The notes below the pieces were generated by a model, which saw only the letters and a program-made list of their open reading frames with translations, ran no database searches and was not told where the DNA came from. Shown here one piece after another: positions 1 through 10,750 of a DNA stretch of 64,000 bases. Source of the stretch: Pinus tabuliformis (Eukaryota > Streptophyta > Pinopsida > Pinales > Pinaceae). Positions within the stretch are counted from its first letter, which is position 1. Every line of letters begins with the position of its first letter. Made by a program: the position numbers and the translations under genes. The DNA lies in assembly GCA_031772625.1 (NCBI GenBank), contig CM062813.1, positions 697,510,420 through 697,574,419 of the forward strand. Reading direction: 5' to 3'.

Positions 1-845
1 TTGAGGCTTTAGATGATGCATTCCTAAAGCATTGGGGGAATAAGAAGGATCTACTCTACTACCACACCGAGTTTGGGAACTTAAAGAGGGAAAATGGTGA
101 GTTGTTGTTTGATTTTAATAAGAGGTTTAACCGCATGTACAACAAGATACCAGCTGAAGTAAAACCCACCACTACCTCTGCTAAACTCACCTATGCCAGT
201 GCCTTTGATTCTGACTTTTGTCTACTGTTGAGGGAGAGATGATGTGCTACCTTGGCTGATATGCAGGATGCAGCCTTGGAAGTAGAATCAAACATCATGG
301 CTGCAGAGAAGCTCAAGGGGAATGTTGATAGAAGGAGACAGAGGGGCGAATCTTCATCATCTTCAGATCCCAAGATAGATAAAATGACCAAGATGATAGA
401 GTCATTAGCCTCTGAAATCTCCAAATTAAAGGTTGAGCAACACCCTGGGAAAGGAAGAGTTCCTAATACCTTTGCTCCTAGAAATCCAAATCCATATAGA
501 AGAGATAATGAGCAGTTGCAGATTCTGCAAAGAAGCAAAGATGCCAATGAAGACCAAAGGGTGAAGACCTCTTTCCAGAATGTAGTCATGGAAAAAGAGC
601 ATTTTGAAGAAGATGATGAGATCCATTGTCTGGAAGACAAAGGCAGTGCCTCCTTTTTGACCTTAGTTGCTTATGAAAAGTCACTTTTCAATGACCAGAT
701 CAGCCAAGAGTGGGATGGTGTAGCTGTTCTGCAAACTGATGATCAACACAGATATGATCTGAGGTCGAAGATGAATAATGCCAAGGAAACTCCTGTTCAG
801 AGAGCCGCTGTCCCTGCAATACAACAAACTAATAAGCAGAAATGA
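1..845 (+). mobile_element. Ty3-like gag fragment (fossil)
   Basis: The window opens inside a plant Ty3-type gag domain on the plus strand. Conceptual residues such as FDFNKRFNRMYNKIP match the C-terminal half of the retrotransposon gag domain, the capsid-like part that packages element RNA. Downstream the protein turns charged and low in complexity, as in the tail after gag in such elements. No zinc knuckle, protease or polymerase follows, because an unrelated LTR fragment begins near 850. This is a broken partial copy that continues beyond the left edge of the window. Family assignment is by motif recognition only. Confidence 0.6.
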
Positions 846-849
846 CCGA

Positions 850-996
850 CAGTCATTAAAAATATTAATTATTTTAATAACTCTTCATCTGGGTGGAATT
901 TCTCCAAACGATTCTGGATCTTGGAGATCTCATGTGTTCTAGCCCCTCCACAAAATTTCGGAGCTAGAGCACATTCGATGCTACCCAAAATCAACA
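850..996 (-). repeat. LTR end fragment, same family as the 44953-51094 and 62108-64000 elements
   Basis: About 147 bp ending in ATGCTACCCAAAATCAACA closely match the end of the LTRs at 45860-46010 and 50950-51094. In reverse complement they match the start of the LTR at 62108. Shared blocks include AAAATATTAATTATTTTAAT and GGAGATCTCATGTG. Only the distal end of the LTR is present, so it is a truncated relic between the Ty3 gag fragment and the next block. Confidence 0.7.
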
Positions 997-2449
997 GGAA
1001 GGAGGCCAACAAGAAGCAGGCTAGGGCTTGATTAACGATACCTTATGTTGTGCTTCTATCACCCGATGCCTCCAACGCTGCAGAGACTGTGGCTTTGACG
1101 ACTGCAAGGTCAACGTGTTAACCATCGAAGAGTTGCCAAGCCCATCAAGCTAGGTGAGAAAGGTTGCCCTAGTTTTCTATCAACCCAGCTTATGTTAGGA
1201 GGTAAGTTTTAATGCAAGCTAGATCTAGGATGCTTATGCAAGAGGTTATGAGTGAGATTATCTTGAATTAAGATTGTTTATGTTACTTATGTACTTAGTG
1301 TGAATTACCTTATAGCGAGTGTACTTAACAATGATGAGATGATAGTCTTGAACAAGATAAATTGGTTTAGAGACAAGCATGCAAAACTTCAACAAATTCT
1401 CACAAGATGTAAAATGCCAATTTTTAAACAATGTTCGATATCACTTTAAGATAAACTAATCACTCTTCAAAATAGCCAAATGAAAACTTAGATGCCAAGA
1501 TTTAGAGTGATTATCAAAGACAAAAATGCCAATTCGATTCCAATAATCACAAGATTAGATCTAGAGCTTAAATGTAGGAGTGCTTTAGGTGCCAAATTCC
1601 GGAAATTTTACAAACTTAAAGTAAACCACGCAAGTGTTAGATCTCAACCGTAAAATCAGTAGTAGTACTTACGAAAATTTCAGCGCTTATTAATGTTATG
1701 ACAACACTAGAAAAATCATTATAAATTATACAAATTGCCCAACATATGATGTACAAAACTTTCCAATGACCATCATAGGTAAAGTTATGTGTTTAGCTTA
1801 CTTTATAAAGATGTATTCAGTAATATTTCAGACGTGTAATAAGTTATTACAACAATAAATTGACCCACAGATCGGTGAGCTAATGCAGTTACACTCAATC
1901 CCAAAATTGCCTAGAAATAGAAATATTTACCGGAAACTGAAAATTTCAAGTTTTAGACCTTTATTAAGTGTATGTTTCAAAAATTTCAGATCTAAAAACT
2001 TCAGTTATGCAGTAAATTCCAACAAGCATAAATGTTAGATCTAGGCTAGCTTTGGGATGCCAAAGTGGCCAAAATTTATGAAAATGAAGATTTTGCAATT
2101 TTAAACAATTTTGACCTTGTAGCATGTGCTTTTAGGGCTTAATTGTTATAGATTTGACTGCTGTAATAAATCAGAGATAAAACTAGGGTTTAGAGGTCAA
2201 ACCCCAGGCCCAAGGCTTTGATGATTACTAGCCCAAATTTGCCAAAATTTCTTCAATGTACTTGGCATCTGAAAACACAAGATTTGAGCCAAACTTGCTG
2301 CAAAACAAATTGTTAGAGATAAAATGCCAATCCTTTGAAGAAACCCTTGTTTGTAATGAGATCTAGCCCTTGTAGGTCTTATGACATTCTTAATGCTTGC
2401 AAAATAGATCCCAAACACTAGCCTTCTAAGTTGGGTAAAGGCTAGGGCC
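997..2449 (-). mobile_element. Gag-only Ty3-like LTR element, copy A, left LTR-region part
   Basis: This stretch aligns with 22235-23690, differing at roughly one base in ten by eye. It belongs to the left LTR region of a minus-strand element whose other pieces lie at 10751-14044 and 20405-21693. It holds no coding sequence I can support. It stops abruptly at 2449 where an LTR-type element inserted. In copy B the same sequence runs uninterrupted across that point. Confidence 0.7.
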
Positions 2450-3408
2450 TGTTACCCACCATTTTGTAGGTGATATCCCTAGGAGAATTTTTTTTTCCAT
2501 GATGGTCCTCAGTTGGCAGCCAACAGCCCCTCGTAGACACAACCTAGCTCGATGTGCCATTTCTCCGCCACTTGAGCCAGCCATGTGGTTCCTTACCCAT
2601 CTGTCATGATCGTATGTTTGAAGGTGGGCCTCCCAAACCTAAAGGTATGCCTTGTTATTTGGTAATTGAGATTTCTAGTTTATTTATCATGGAAACTTTG
2701 GGCATGGATTAATGAGGGGATTTGGCGAAAAGAGTGGTCTAGGTCTGTGCTCTTGTCCTCTAGGTCTCTTTTGGGATGTTAACCTTGCATCCTAGTCCCG
2801 TGGGATCTCTTTTACTGACCTATTGATTTTAGGGATGGGAATACATGGGAAACCCTAATTTTGGTTGGGTTGTCCCGCTCTTGATTCGCATATATTACTC
2901 CCCTTCCGCTCATTACACCCTCAATCATCTCTCCCACCTGGGTTCACATTCCTCCATTGGGTCCACATTGGGTCAGCCACCCCTTCCCTTTGCCCCACAT
3001 CTTTGGTCGGGCTTGGAATGATGCTCGGAGGTTGATGCAACTAAAAGAAAAAGAAAAAGCATAATTGGCCACATTCAACAGGAAATTGTACCACAAAATG
3101 CAAAATATGGTCGGGACAAAAGAATTTGGCATGTGGGCAAAAGCTATGACATGAGCTCTACCCCATTTCGTGGCCATCACCCTGGTTCTTACATGGCACT
3201 TGATGAGCTTCCTTTATCATTCAAGAACCCATGATTGTCTCAACCCTCGGTGAGCAATGAACTGCCCCACGTTATAAGGGGGTATCCACTGCTATACTTT
3301 ACACATCATGCTTTCATTACTTAGAGCTTCAAGAAGTTAACCAAAGAAAATCATAAAAAGGTAAGAGGCATATGAAAAAGGGTGGAAAAATCAAGGCCAG
3401 GGTAACTC
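2450..3408 (+). repeat. Direct repeat, first copy (5' LTR portion)
   Basis: It begins TGTTACCCACCATTTTGT and matches 6254-7216 along its length, with roughly one difference in ten by eye near the start. Position at the element edge and the TG start make it the beginning of a 5' LTR. The full LTR may extend to about 4522, where a leader-like stretch with GGGTTTCCCGACATTAGGG ends in TTAACA; that extension is inference. Confidence 0.65.
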
Positions 3409-4552
3409 TGGTACCAACAGCATAAGAAGGCCTAATTCGCAGCAAAGGAAGGCTCCTATCTGTGCTAGAGTAAGGCCAGATTCGTAGCAATTGAGGAGCC
3501 CTAATATTTAGCCTTGAAGAAACTCTACTCTGCATCAAGGAAACCCTTATATGCAGCTCAGAAAGGAGACCTAGCCGTTGTCGTAATAAAGCCCTAGCCA
3601 CAGTGAATGAAGCCCTAGCTGTAGCAAGGCAAGAAGAGACCTAGCCGCAGCAAGAGGAACCCTCATCATAGCGTGTAGAAGTCTAGATGGACATCGTTGA
3701 AATCTTTGTATGCTGTTGGTGACAACAAGGCAAATAAGGCAGCTTTAAGGCTTTCATTAAAGGGCTGTTAGCAAGGCTAAAAGTTACAGTTATAAGGAGA
3801 TGCATTGCAATGAAGAAGTCTAATGCATTTGGGTGTTGCCAAGAGTAGACGGCTAGGCCGAGATCTTTTGGAAGGAATCGCAGCCATGTGAGTGTCATTT
3901 GGGCAGGGTGAAAGCTACAACTAGCTGCTTTGCTAGGCTGTTCCAAGGCAGCATTGAGGTGTATATTGCTTGCAGGAGGCAACATGGATAAAGGGAGGTC
4001 TCTCCTAGGTGGACCACTGCCCTAGAAGACTTAGTTTGCTGATTAAGGGCTGCATATTGTGCTCTAACCAGAATTGCAGGAGAATCAAGTAATCAGAGGA
4101 ATGTTGCAGCAATGTTATGTGGAGGCTTCTAGATTGATGATCTAGTCAAAAGGGATTTGCTTCAACACTCTTAGTGATTGGATTCAGGGCTGCATCTTTG
4201 AACAGTCATCATTAGCAGAATGATGGACTTTCTATTGCTGTCATAAATATCAGTTTTGTATATTTGTACTATCTCTCTCTTTGCTGAACTATTGAAGAAT
4301 ATAAGAAGAATTGATCAAGGGTTTCCCGACATTAGGGTTTGTCCTTGGCTGGTGCCACATCTTGTGTCCTCTTGTCTTGGCTTGTCTTCTACTGTTTATG
4401 TTTATGTTCTATCTACGTTTTACTGTCATGCTGATGTGATTGCTAATCTGGAAATTGATATTGGGCTTATAAGAAATTTGAAGTAAATTGCTCTTAAGCA
4501 TAGAACATACCAAAAATTAACAAATCACCCTGGAAACTCCTACATAATTTAC

Positions 4553-5528
4553 ATGTATACCCGAAGTAGGGTGTCTTTCTTTGATGATTTTCCCGCTTTG
4601 GACATCGCTAGCATCCCTGGGCACCCCAATCATGTCACAGGAAGGATGGTACATGGGGTACCCATGTTTGATGGTGACCCAAGCTCTGCAATTGACCATG
4701 TGGAAAGATTTAATGCACATACTTCAAAGGAGAAAGTGGTCCACCAGGATGTCCTTATGTTGTTATTCTTTAGTTCTCTCTATGGTCATAACTCATGGTT
4801 GCAAAATCACGAACCTAGGAGCATCTCATCTATTGAGGAGTTCGTTGATGGCTTTCTTAGGCATTTTCAAGTATGCCCCACATTGAGCATTCAAGAGGAA
4901 GGCTTCATCGAGCATCATCAAGACCTTGAGAATCTAAGTGATGAATGGGAAGATGAGTCCTCCTTGGGTCCACATGATGAAAAGAATGATTTTGAGAACA
5001 CGTGTTGGGAAGGATGAGTCCATGGAAAGTGAAGTTGAGACGAACCTTACCTTTCTCAAGGATATTACTCTCGATGAATCTCCTTTTGAAAACATTGAAG
5101 AAGGTGACCCCATTAGCCCCTTGGAAGATAACATTGAAGATTACTTCCACATTGAAAAGGAGAAATGGGAAATTGTTGGTCCTCAATTTGATTGTGCTCC
5201 CATTTATGACACCAACAAGGAAGATGAGGTTGAGAGTGGTCTCCCCTTTCTCTCAGGCATTATTTATGATGACATATCCATCGATACCCTTGAGAAAAAG
5301 GGTCATTATTTTCCCTTACATGAAAAGGATGATTTTGAGGAGGAAAAATCCGTTGAATATAATACTTCACCCTCTTCTTTGCCTTATCCTTTTGCTCACC
5401 ACTTCAAGTCTTCCACAAGTGATTCCGTTGCCCCATTTCAAATGATACTGAGTGACCATGAGCCCTTCCCCCTTCTGAGTATGGTGTCAAGGAAGAAACC
5501 CTCATTGACTCTACTTTATCTCCTTTGA
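4553..5528 (+). mobile_element. Gag-like coding region of the 2450-10750 element (fossil)
   Basis: Conceptual translation from 4553 gives a gag-type core (residues such as FDGDPSSAIDHVERFNAHT and EEFVDGFLRHF). A long acidic region rich in E and D follows to about 5528. This layout, a gag core with a charged tail and no polymerase, is seen in large gag-only LTR derivatives of plants, which depend on enzymes from other elements. The reading frame is no longer continuous. The region after it, 5530-6250, is A/T-rich and carries no recognisable domain. Confidence 0.5.
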
Positions 5529-6253
5529 CACACCCTCAAGATCACGATCAATTTATAATCCCCCCTTTTCGGTATGATTATCATGGTCAACCTACATGTG
5601 TTTTTCCATCTCATCAGTCTCCCTTACCTACTAATCATAATCCTATAGAGGCCATAAAATATGACATAAATGATAAGGACCATAATAGAAATAATATGTC
5701 GAGGTTGCCATCTATCAAAAGTTCATGAGCCTAATCATTGACATCTCTATATGTTGGCTAGAAGAGAGGATCTCTTGGAATAGATTACATCCTTTTCTTT
5801 CCTCTTCTCACGTGATCATCCATGTGTGGGCATTCTATTTTCCTACCTCCCATTGGCCTTATCATCCATGTGATTCTGTCCAGATTCGCTTTGGCATTTG
5901 CTACATGAGTAATCATATAGGTCAACATATTTTTATTGATTTGATGATATGTTGGTTGCATTGGCTTTATGATTACACTTAGTATTAGTTTTGTACCGTA
6001 TGAATGTTAGGGTAGGATGCATTGCATGTTGATTTTCGCATTAGAACTAATGACATGATATTTCTAATGATATATTAGTTGCATTTAGATTAAAATTTGC
6101 ATATTTTTATTTTTCTGTTGATTTTACGACCTAACACTAAGCATGGGTAATCATAAGACACCATAAACCAAGAGATTGCTGGTGTTCTCATGACCTCCCG
6201 TTCGAGTAGCTTTGCTCACTTTTTCTAGAGATCATGTCTTAGTTGGAGCTAGA

Positions 6254-7216
6254 TGTTACCCACCATTTTGTGGGTGATATCCCTAGAAGAATTTTTTTCT
6301 CCATGATGGTCCTCAACCAGCAGCCAACAGCCCCTCATAGACACCAACTAGATCGATGTGCTGTTTCTCTGCTATCTGAGCCAACCATGTGGTCCCTCAC
6401 CCATCTGTCATGATTGTATGTTTGAAGGTGGGCTGCCCAAACCTAAAGGTATGCCTTGTTATTTGGTAATTGAGTATTCTAGTTTGTTTATCATGGAAAC
6501 TTTGGGCATTGATTAATGGGGGGATTTAGTGGAAAGAGTGGTCTCGATCTGTGCTCTTGTCCCCTAGGTTTCTTTTGGGATGTTAACTTTGCACCCTAGT
6601 CCTATGGGATCTCGTTTACTGACCTATTGGTTTTAGGGATGGTATTACATTGGAAACCCTAATTTTGGTTGCGTGGTCCCGCTCCCTGATTCACATATAA
6701 TACTCCCCTTCCACTCATTACACCCCCAATCATCTCTCCTCCCACTTGGGTTCACATTCCTTCATTGGGTCCACATAGGGTCAACAAACCCCTCCCCTTG
6801 CCCCACGTCTTGGGCCGGGCCTAGAATGATGCTTGGAGGTTGATGCAATTAAAGAAAAAGAAAAAGCATAATTGGCCACATTCAACAGGAAATTGTACCA
6901 CAAAATGCAAAAGATGGCCGAGACAAAAGCATTTAGCACATGGGCAAAATCCATGACATGAGCTTTACCCCATTCCATGGCCATCACCCTGGTTCCTACA
7001 TGGCCCTTTATGAGCCTCCTTTATCATTCAGGAACCCATGATTGTCTCAACCCCTGGAGGGCGATGAACTACCCCACCTTATAAGGGGGTACCCATTGCT
7101 ATACTTTACGCATCATGCTTTCATTACCTAGAGCCTCGAGAAGTTAACCAAAGAAAATCATAAAAAGGCAAGAAGCATATGAAGAAGGGTGCAAAAATCA
7201 AGGCCAAGGTAACTCA
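6254..7216 (+). repeat. Direct repeat, second copy (3' LTR portion)
   Basis: This is the second copy of the 2450-3408 repeat, again starting TGTTACCCACC and ending near GGTAACTC. After 7216 the sequence changes to unrelated material, so only the first part of the 3' LTR is present here. Confidence 0.65.
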
Positions 7217-9930
7217 TGCACCACAATTGCTCCCTCCTACACATTATTTACCCAAGTGTGGGCTTTCCTTGTATTAGCTACCCTTATACCATGGCATGTG
7301 ATCCAGGTTCCCCCCTTTCATTCCATACTCCATTCCATTATTATGCCACATGCCACCACCATTTGAAGGATGTAACACAGACATACCACCCCCTTCAGAG
7401 GTAGAAACCACCTAATAGTATGCCTGGTTAACCTATTTGGAGCTGGGAGACATTAGCACATGACAAAGCCCACAATGGCAGGGCATGCCATTATGAAGTG
7501 CTCACTTGTTATCCATGGTTTATAAACTCTTTTACTTGATTTCTTTAATGACTTGGTGTGTTGGAAGGCACGAGGACGCATTGGATATTATGCAGGATTG
7601 CAGGTGGTTTCCATTTGGGTTTAGTTTCCTTATACGGGGTCCTGACCCTAGAGGGCTACATTGGCACATGGTGTGTAGAGAGCCATGGGCCTTCACAGCA
7701 ACAAATAACACTCCATGGATCCCCCACAACCATTCAAAGATTGCTCATGGTTCACTTATTGGACGAGGAAGATGCACTTGATCAATCATGCCTAGCTGAC
7801 CCCAGACTTGCATCATACACTTGGCAGATGATCTAGGACTTGCATGATGATGTGGCATCACCTACACCATCATCCTAGCCCTTGCAGACAATCTACATGC
7901 ATCTTTGACTTGTTTGGAGACCCATGAGGACACTTGTGTGTCCCAACCAATGTTTTCAAACTCCGACTCCGACTCCGATTCGGCCGAGGGTCGAATCCGA
8001 CTCCGACTCTGACTCTGGCTCGGCCTGCTCGATTTCAATGACTCGGTCGTTGTAAAAAATACATTAAATATTTATTTTTTATAAAAACACATAATTTTAA
8101 AGATTTTCATTCATGTTTCCAAACACATAGCATTAGAATATAGATAGAAGATAACATATGATCAAAGTAGGCTCATGAATATGTCCATTATATCAAAATG
8201 GCACCCAATGCACTGTCCAATACATACACGATGATGGTATAAAGATCTAAACAAAAACACATAACCAAGGAGGCTATAAATGGCCTCTACAACAAAAGTC
8301 TGTGACTAGTACTATTGGCTACTGCTAGAGTTGCCAACATCATCTGGCTAAGTGTTACTTGGGAGCGGGAGCGAAAGTGGGGAGCGAGAGCGAAAACGAG
8401 AGCGGGAGTGACATTTTCAGAAGCTCCTGGTTTGGGAGTGAATCCCAGAGGAGCTCGACAACCAATGTCACTAACATTAAGGTACATAGAGGGATTGGTG
8501 CTCTTGATTAAATACGAGTTCCATACCCTAATACATGACAAAATTCAATGGAAACATTGCAATCCTCCAATCCTGAAATCTTGAAAAACTGATAAGTCTG
8601 CTGGATTTTGAATGAAATCTAAAATTCTACTTTCTCCATATGAAATCCAATGAGGCCGGAATCACTCTCAAACATCCCGAGTCATTTCATGGTCATGTTA
8701 AAAATTTAAGTAAAAGGATGAAAATGAAGATTAAGGAGAATGTCACTTATTTAACGTTACCATGAAATTTGAATAGCATATCATTACTAGGAGAGGGGAA
8801 TGGACCCCAAATAGCATTTAACTAATTTAGAAAACACCTTGGAGTCCCCAACGCTCAGCTAACAGTTGAATTTAAAAAAAATATATGAAAAATCACATTT
8901 TTTTGGGGTTACAGGCTGCATTCATTGACTCGGCCGAGTTATTGTAGAACCGGCCGGGTTGACTGAGTCATGACTGACTCGGCCGAGTCATGCAATAACT
9001 CGGCTGAGTCAGTCATGACTCGGCCTCCCGTTCTGTTTTTTCTGCCGAGTCACAAAAAATCCCAACGACTCGGATCAACTCGGTTGTTTCGGATTCGATT
9101 CGGTCGTTTTTTAAAACATTGGTCCCAACATGTCATTTGGAGCACCACAGGTTATTACAAGGGGCCAACCCCCTGTCCACTGCTTTTGGGAGTTCAACTA
9201 CACATTATGGCACATATGGACTCCATTAGGCCTCTTCCAAGGCCTAACGACATGCACTATTCATTATTCGACCTCTTGAGAGGCTTGTTCTTTGTTTATG
9301 AACTAGTTTGGTGGGCTTGTCACCAAAGGTTAGTTATTTTGCACCTAAATCAAACTCATTAGAAGTGTATAAATACAAGTGATGTGAATTCATTTTAGCA
9401 TCATCACTTGGATTTGGAACTAGTGTCTCTTTAGAGATTTTCGCTATCCTTCTTGGAGGACGAACTTTTGGAGCATGAAATGAATTTTGATGTTTGTATA
9501 ATTTTCATATGTCTGGGAGCTTCTTGATGGCAAGTTTTTGGATGGTTGGATATATACTTATACATGTAAGTACATTTTAATGCTATTTTTTCTTTCTAAT
9601 TTTGTCATATACATTGTCGTTGGGATTTTGCTATACTAGGGTATATTTGTTGCATCTCTTATTCGAAGTTGTGGATTTTTTTTTCTTTTTTTTTTGGATA
9701 GTGAATGCTTCATGTATGTGCCATATATAATAAGTGAATGTTCCTAGGAATGTTTCATTACTGAAATTCATCTTGTCAATCCATTTATCTTGCAAAACGA
9801 AGTATAAAGTCTTTGAAGCTGCTTTTGCTGTTGCCCTAGTGTCAAGCAAAGTTGTCTTTGAGGCCTCCTTGACCTAGAAAATTCAAAGGTCCATAGTCAT
9901 AATTCTACATGACTCTAATCTCCCCAAAGG
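7217..9930 (+). mobile_element. Ty3-LTR-like sequence interrupted by a hAT transposon
   Basis: Outside the hAT copy this stretch reads like a plant LTR, with a TATA-like GTATAAATAC near 9370. The string TATAAATACAAGTGA there recurs at about 56320, in the LTR-like part of the Ty3 fossil on the right side of the window, followed in both places by a CATCATC-rich leader. I therefore read 7217-7939 plus 9130-9930 as a related Ty3 LTR relic. Its exact ends cannot be set. Confidence 0.35.
7948..9121 (-). mobile_element. Non-autonomous hAT transposon, internally deleted relative of the 32095-35839 copy
   Basis: The 1174 bp element starts CAATGTTTTC and ends AAAACATTG. It is flanked by a perfect 8 bp duplication GTCCCAAC (7940-7947 and 9122-9129), the hallmark of the hAT superfamily. 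Its left 380 bp are the reverse complement of the 3' end of the hAT at 35400-35839, and its right 300 bp match the 5' end near 32095-32410, so it lies in the opposite orientation. The transposase gene is gone. About 450 bp of other sequence (8340-8790), including a purine-rich GGGAGCGGGAGCG run, fills the middle. Both ends carry clusters of the palindrome GACTCGGCCGAGTC and variants. It would need a transposase supplied from elsewhere. Confidence 0.88.
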
Positions 9931-10750
9931 ATTAGGCATTGGTCCACCCAAAGCTGATCACCTTAAACCTATTTTCCTTCTCCTCTTTCCTCTTCTCTAG
10001 GTCTAGTCCTCTAGGTCACCTAGGGCATCATTTATCTCATGATCTAGCAATCCAAATACTTCGATTTTTGGTCCACAATTGCGCTGGTGTGTCCTCAAGA
10101 AGCTCTCCAAATTTCATGAAATTCTGACAGTGGGATATTAAGATATTGCAAGCCCTAGCTCGAAGACCAATTCTTGCCCTTGGTCTCCCTTAGGCTAGAA
10201 ACCTCACTGGGATCCTTGCATTGCCTTTCATTGAAATTTCATTCCTTGATCCCTTTTCCCTCTCTAATTAGGTTCAACATATCATTGGTTGCTAAACTCC
10301 TTCCCCTTGACCTAACCTGGGTCCACATGGTTTCGTGTGGTCCCATATTTGATCAAAGTCAACTCTTCAAAAACCACTTGGGAAACCAAATTCCACAAGG
10401 ATTTTAGGGTTTAGGAAACTCCTTTAAAAGTCACATTCCTTAAGCCAATCCCTCAAATCCCTATTCCCTTATCCTAGAGAACCTTGCACCTTGCTTAAGA
10501 AGAAAGCAAGTCCCACTCTTGAGTCTCTCTTAGGAAAGGATCATTGAGATCACTTCACACCCATCTTAGTTGATCTATCCTTCATAAGTGATTCTCTATA
10601 TATCGGGTCTCCTCCCATCGGTGAAAGTCCGTAAAGAGTAGGAAGCTTTAGATGTGGTGGTTGTGGGCTTTAGCTTCATCGTTGCCCTTAGCTTAGTAGT
10701 AAACCTTCAAGGAACCCCTTTTAGTACCCATGCTAGTTTGAGCGGTAACA

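Larger units (their letters stand above)
2450..10750. mobile_element. LTR-type insertion in copy A (composite fossil)
   Basis: Copy B has an intact, uninterrupted sequence at the matching place (near 23688), which defines this 8.3 kb insertion. Its ends are TGTTACC and GGTAACA, a 7 bp inverted pair of the TG...CA type. The flanks GGGCC (2445-2449) and AGGCC (10751-10755) look like a 5 bp target duplication with one difference. Inside are a direct repeat of about 960 bp (2450-3408 and 6254-7216), a gag-like coding region at 4553-5528, Ty3-LTR-like sequence, and a hAT transposon. No protease or polymerase is seen. The second repeat copy is not at the right end, so the inside is rearranged or nested. 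I can assign nothing firm to 9930-10750. Confidence 0.6.

Noticed and set aside
3329-3985. Minus-strand frames of 90-100 codons
   Set aside because: They fall in LTR or leader sequence of the 2450-10750 insertion, without recognisable domains.
7506-7836. Plus-strand frames of about 90 codons
   Set aside because: They lie in LTR-like sequence; composition and lack of domains argue against a gene.
2450-10750. Helitron or DNA transposon for the 8.3 kb insertion
   Set aside because: TG...CA ends, a 5 bp duplication, internal LTR-like direct repeats and a gag-like frame fit an LTR element better.
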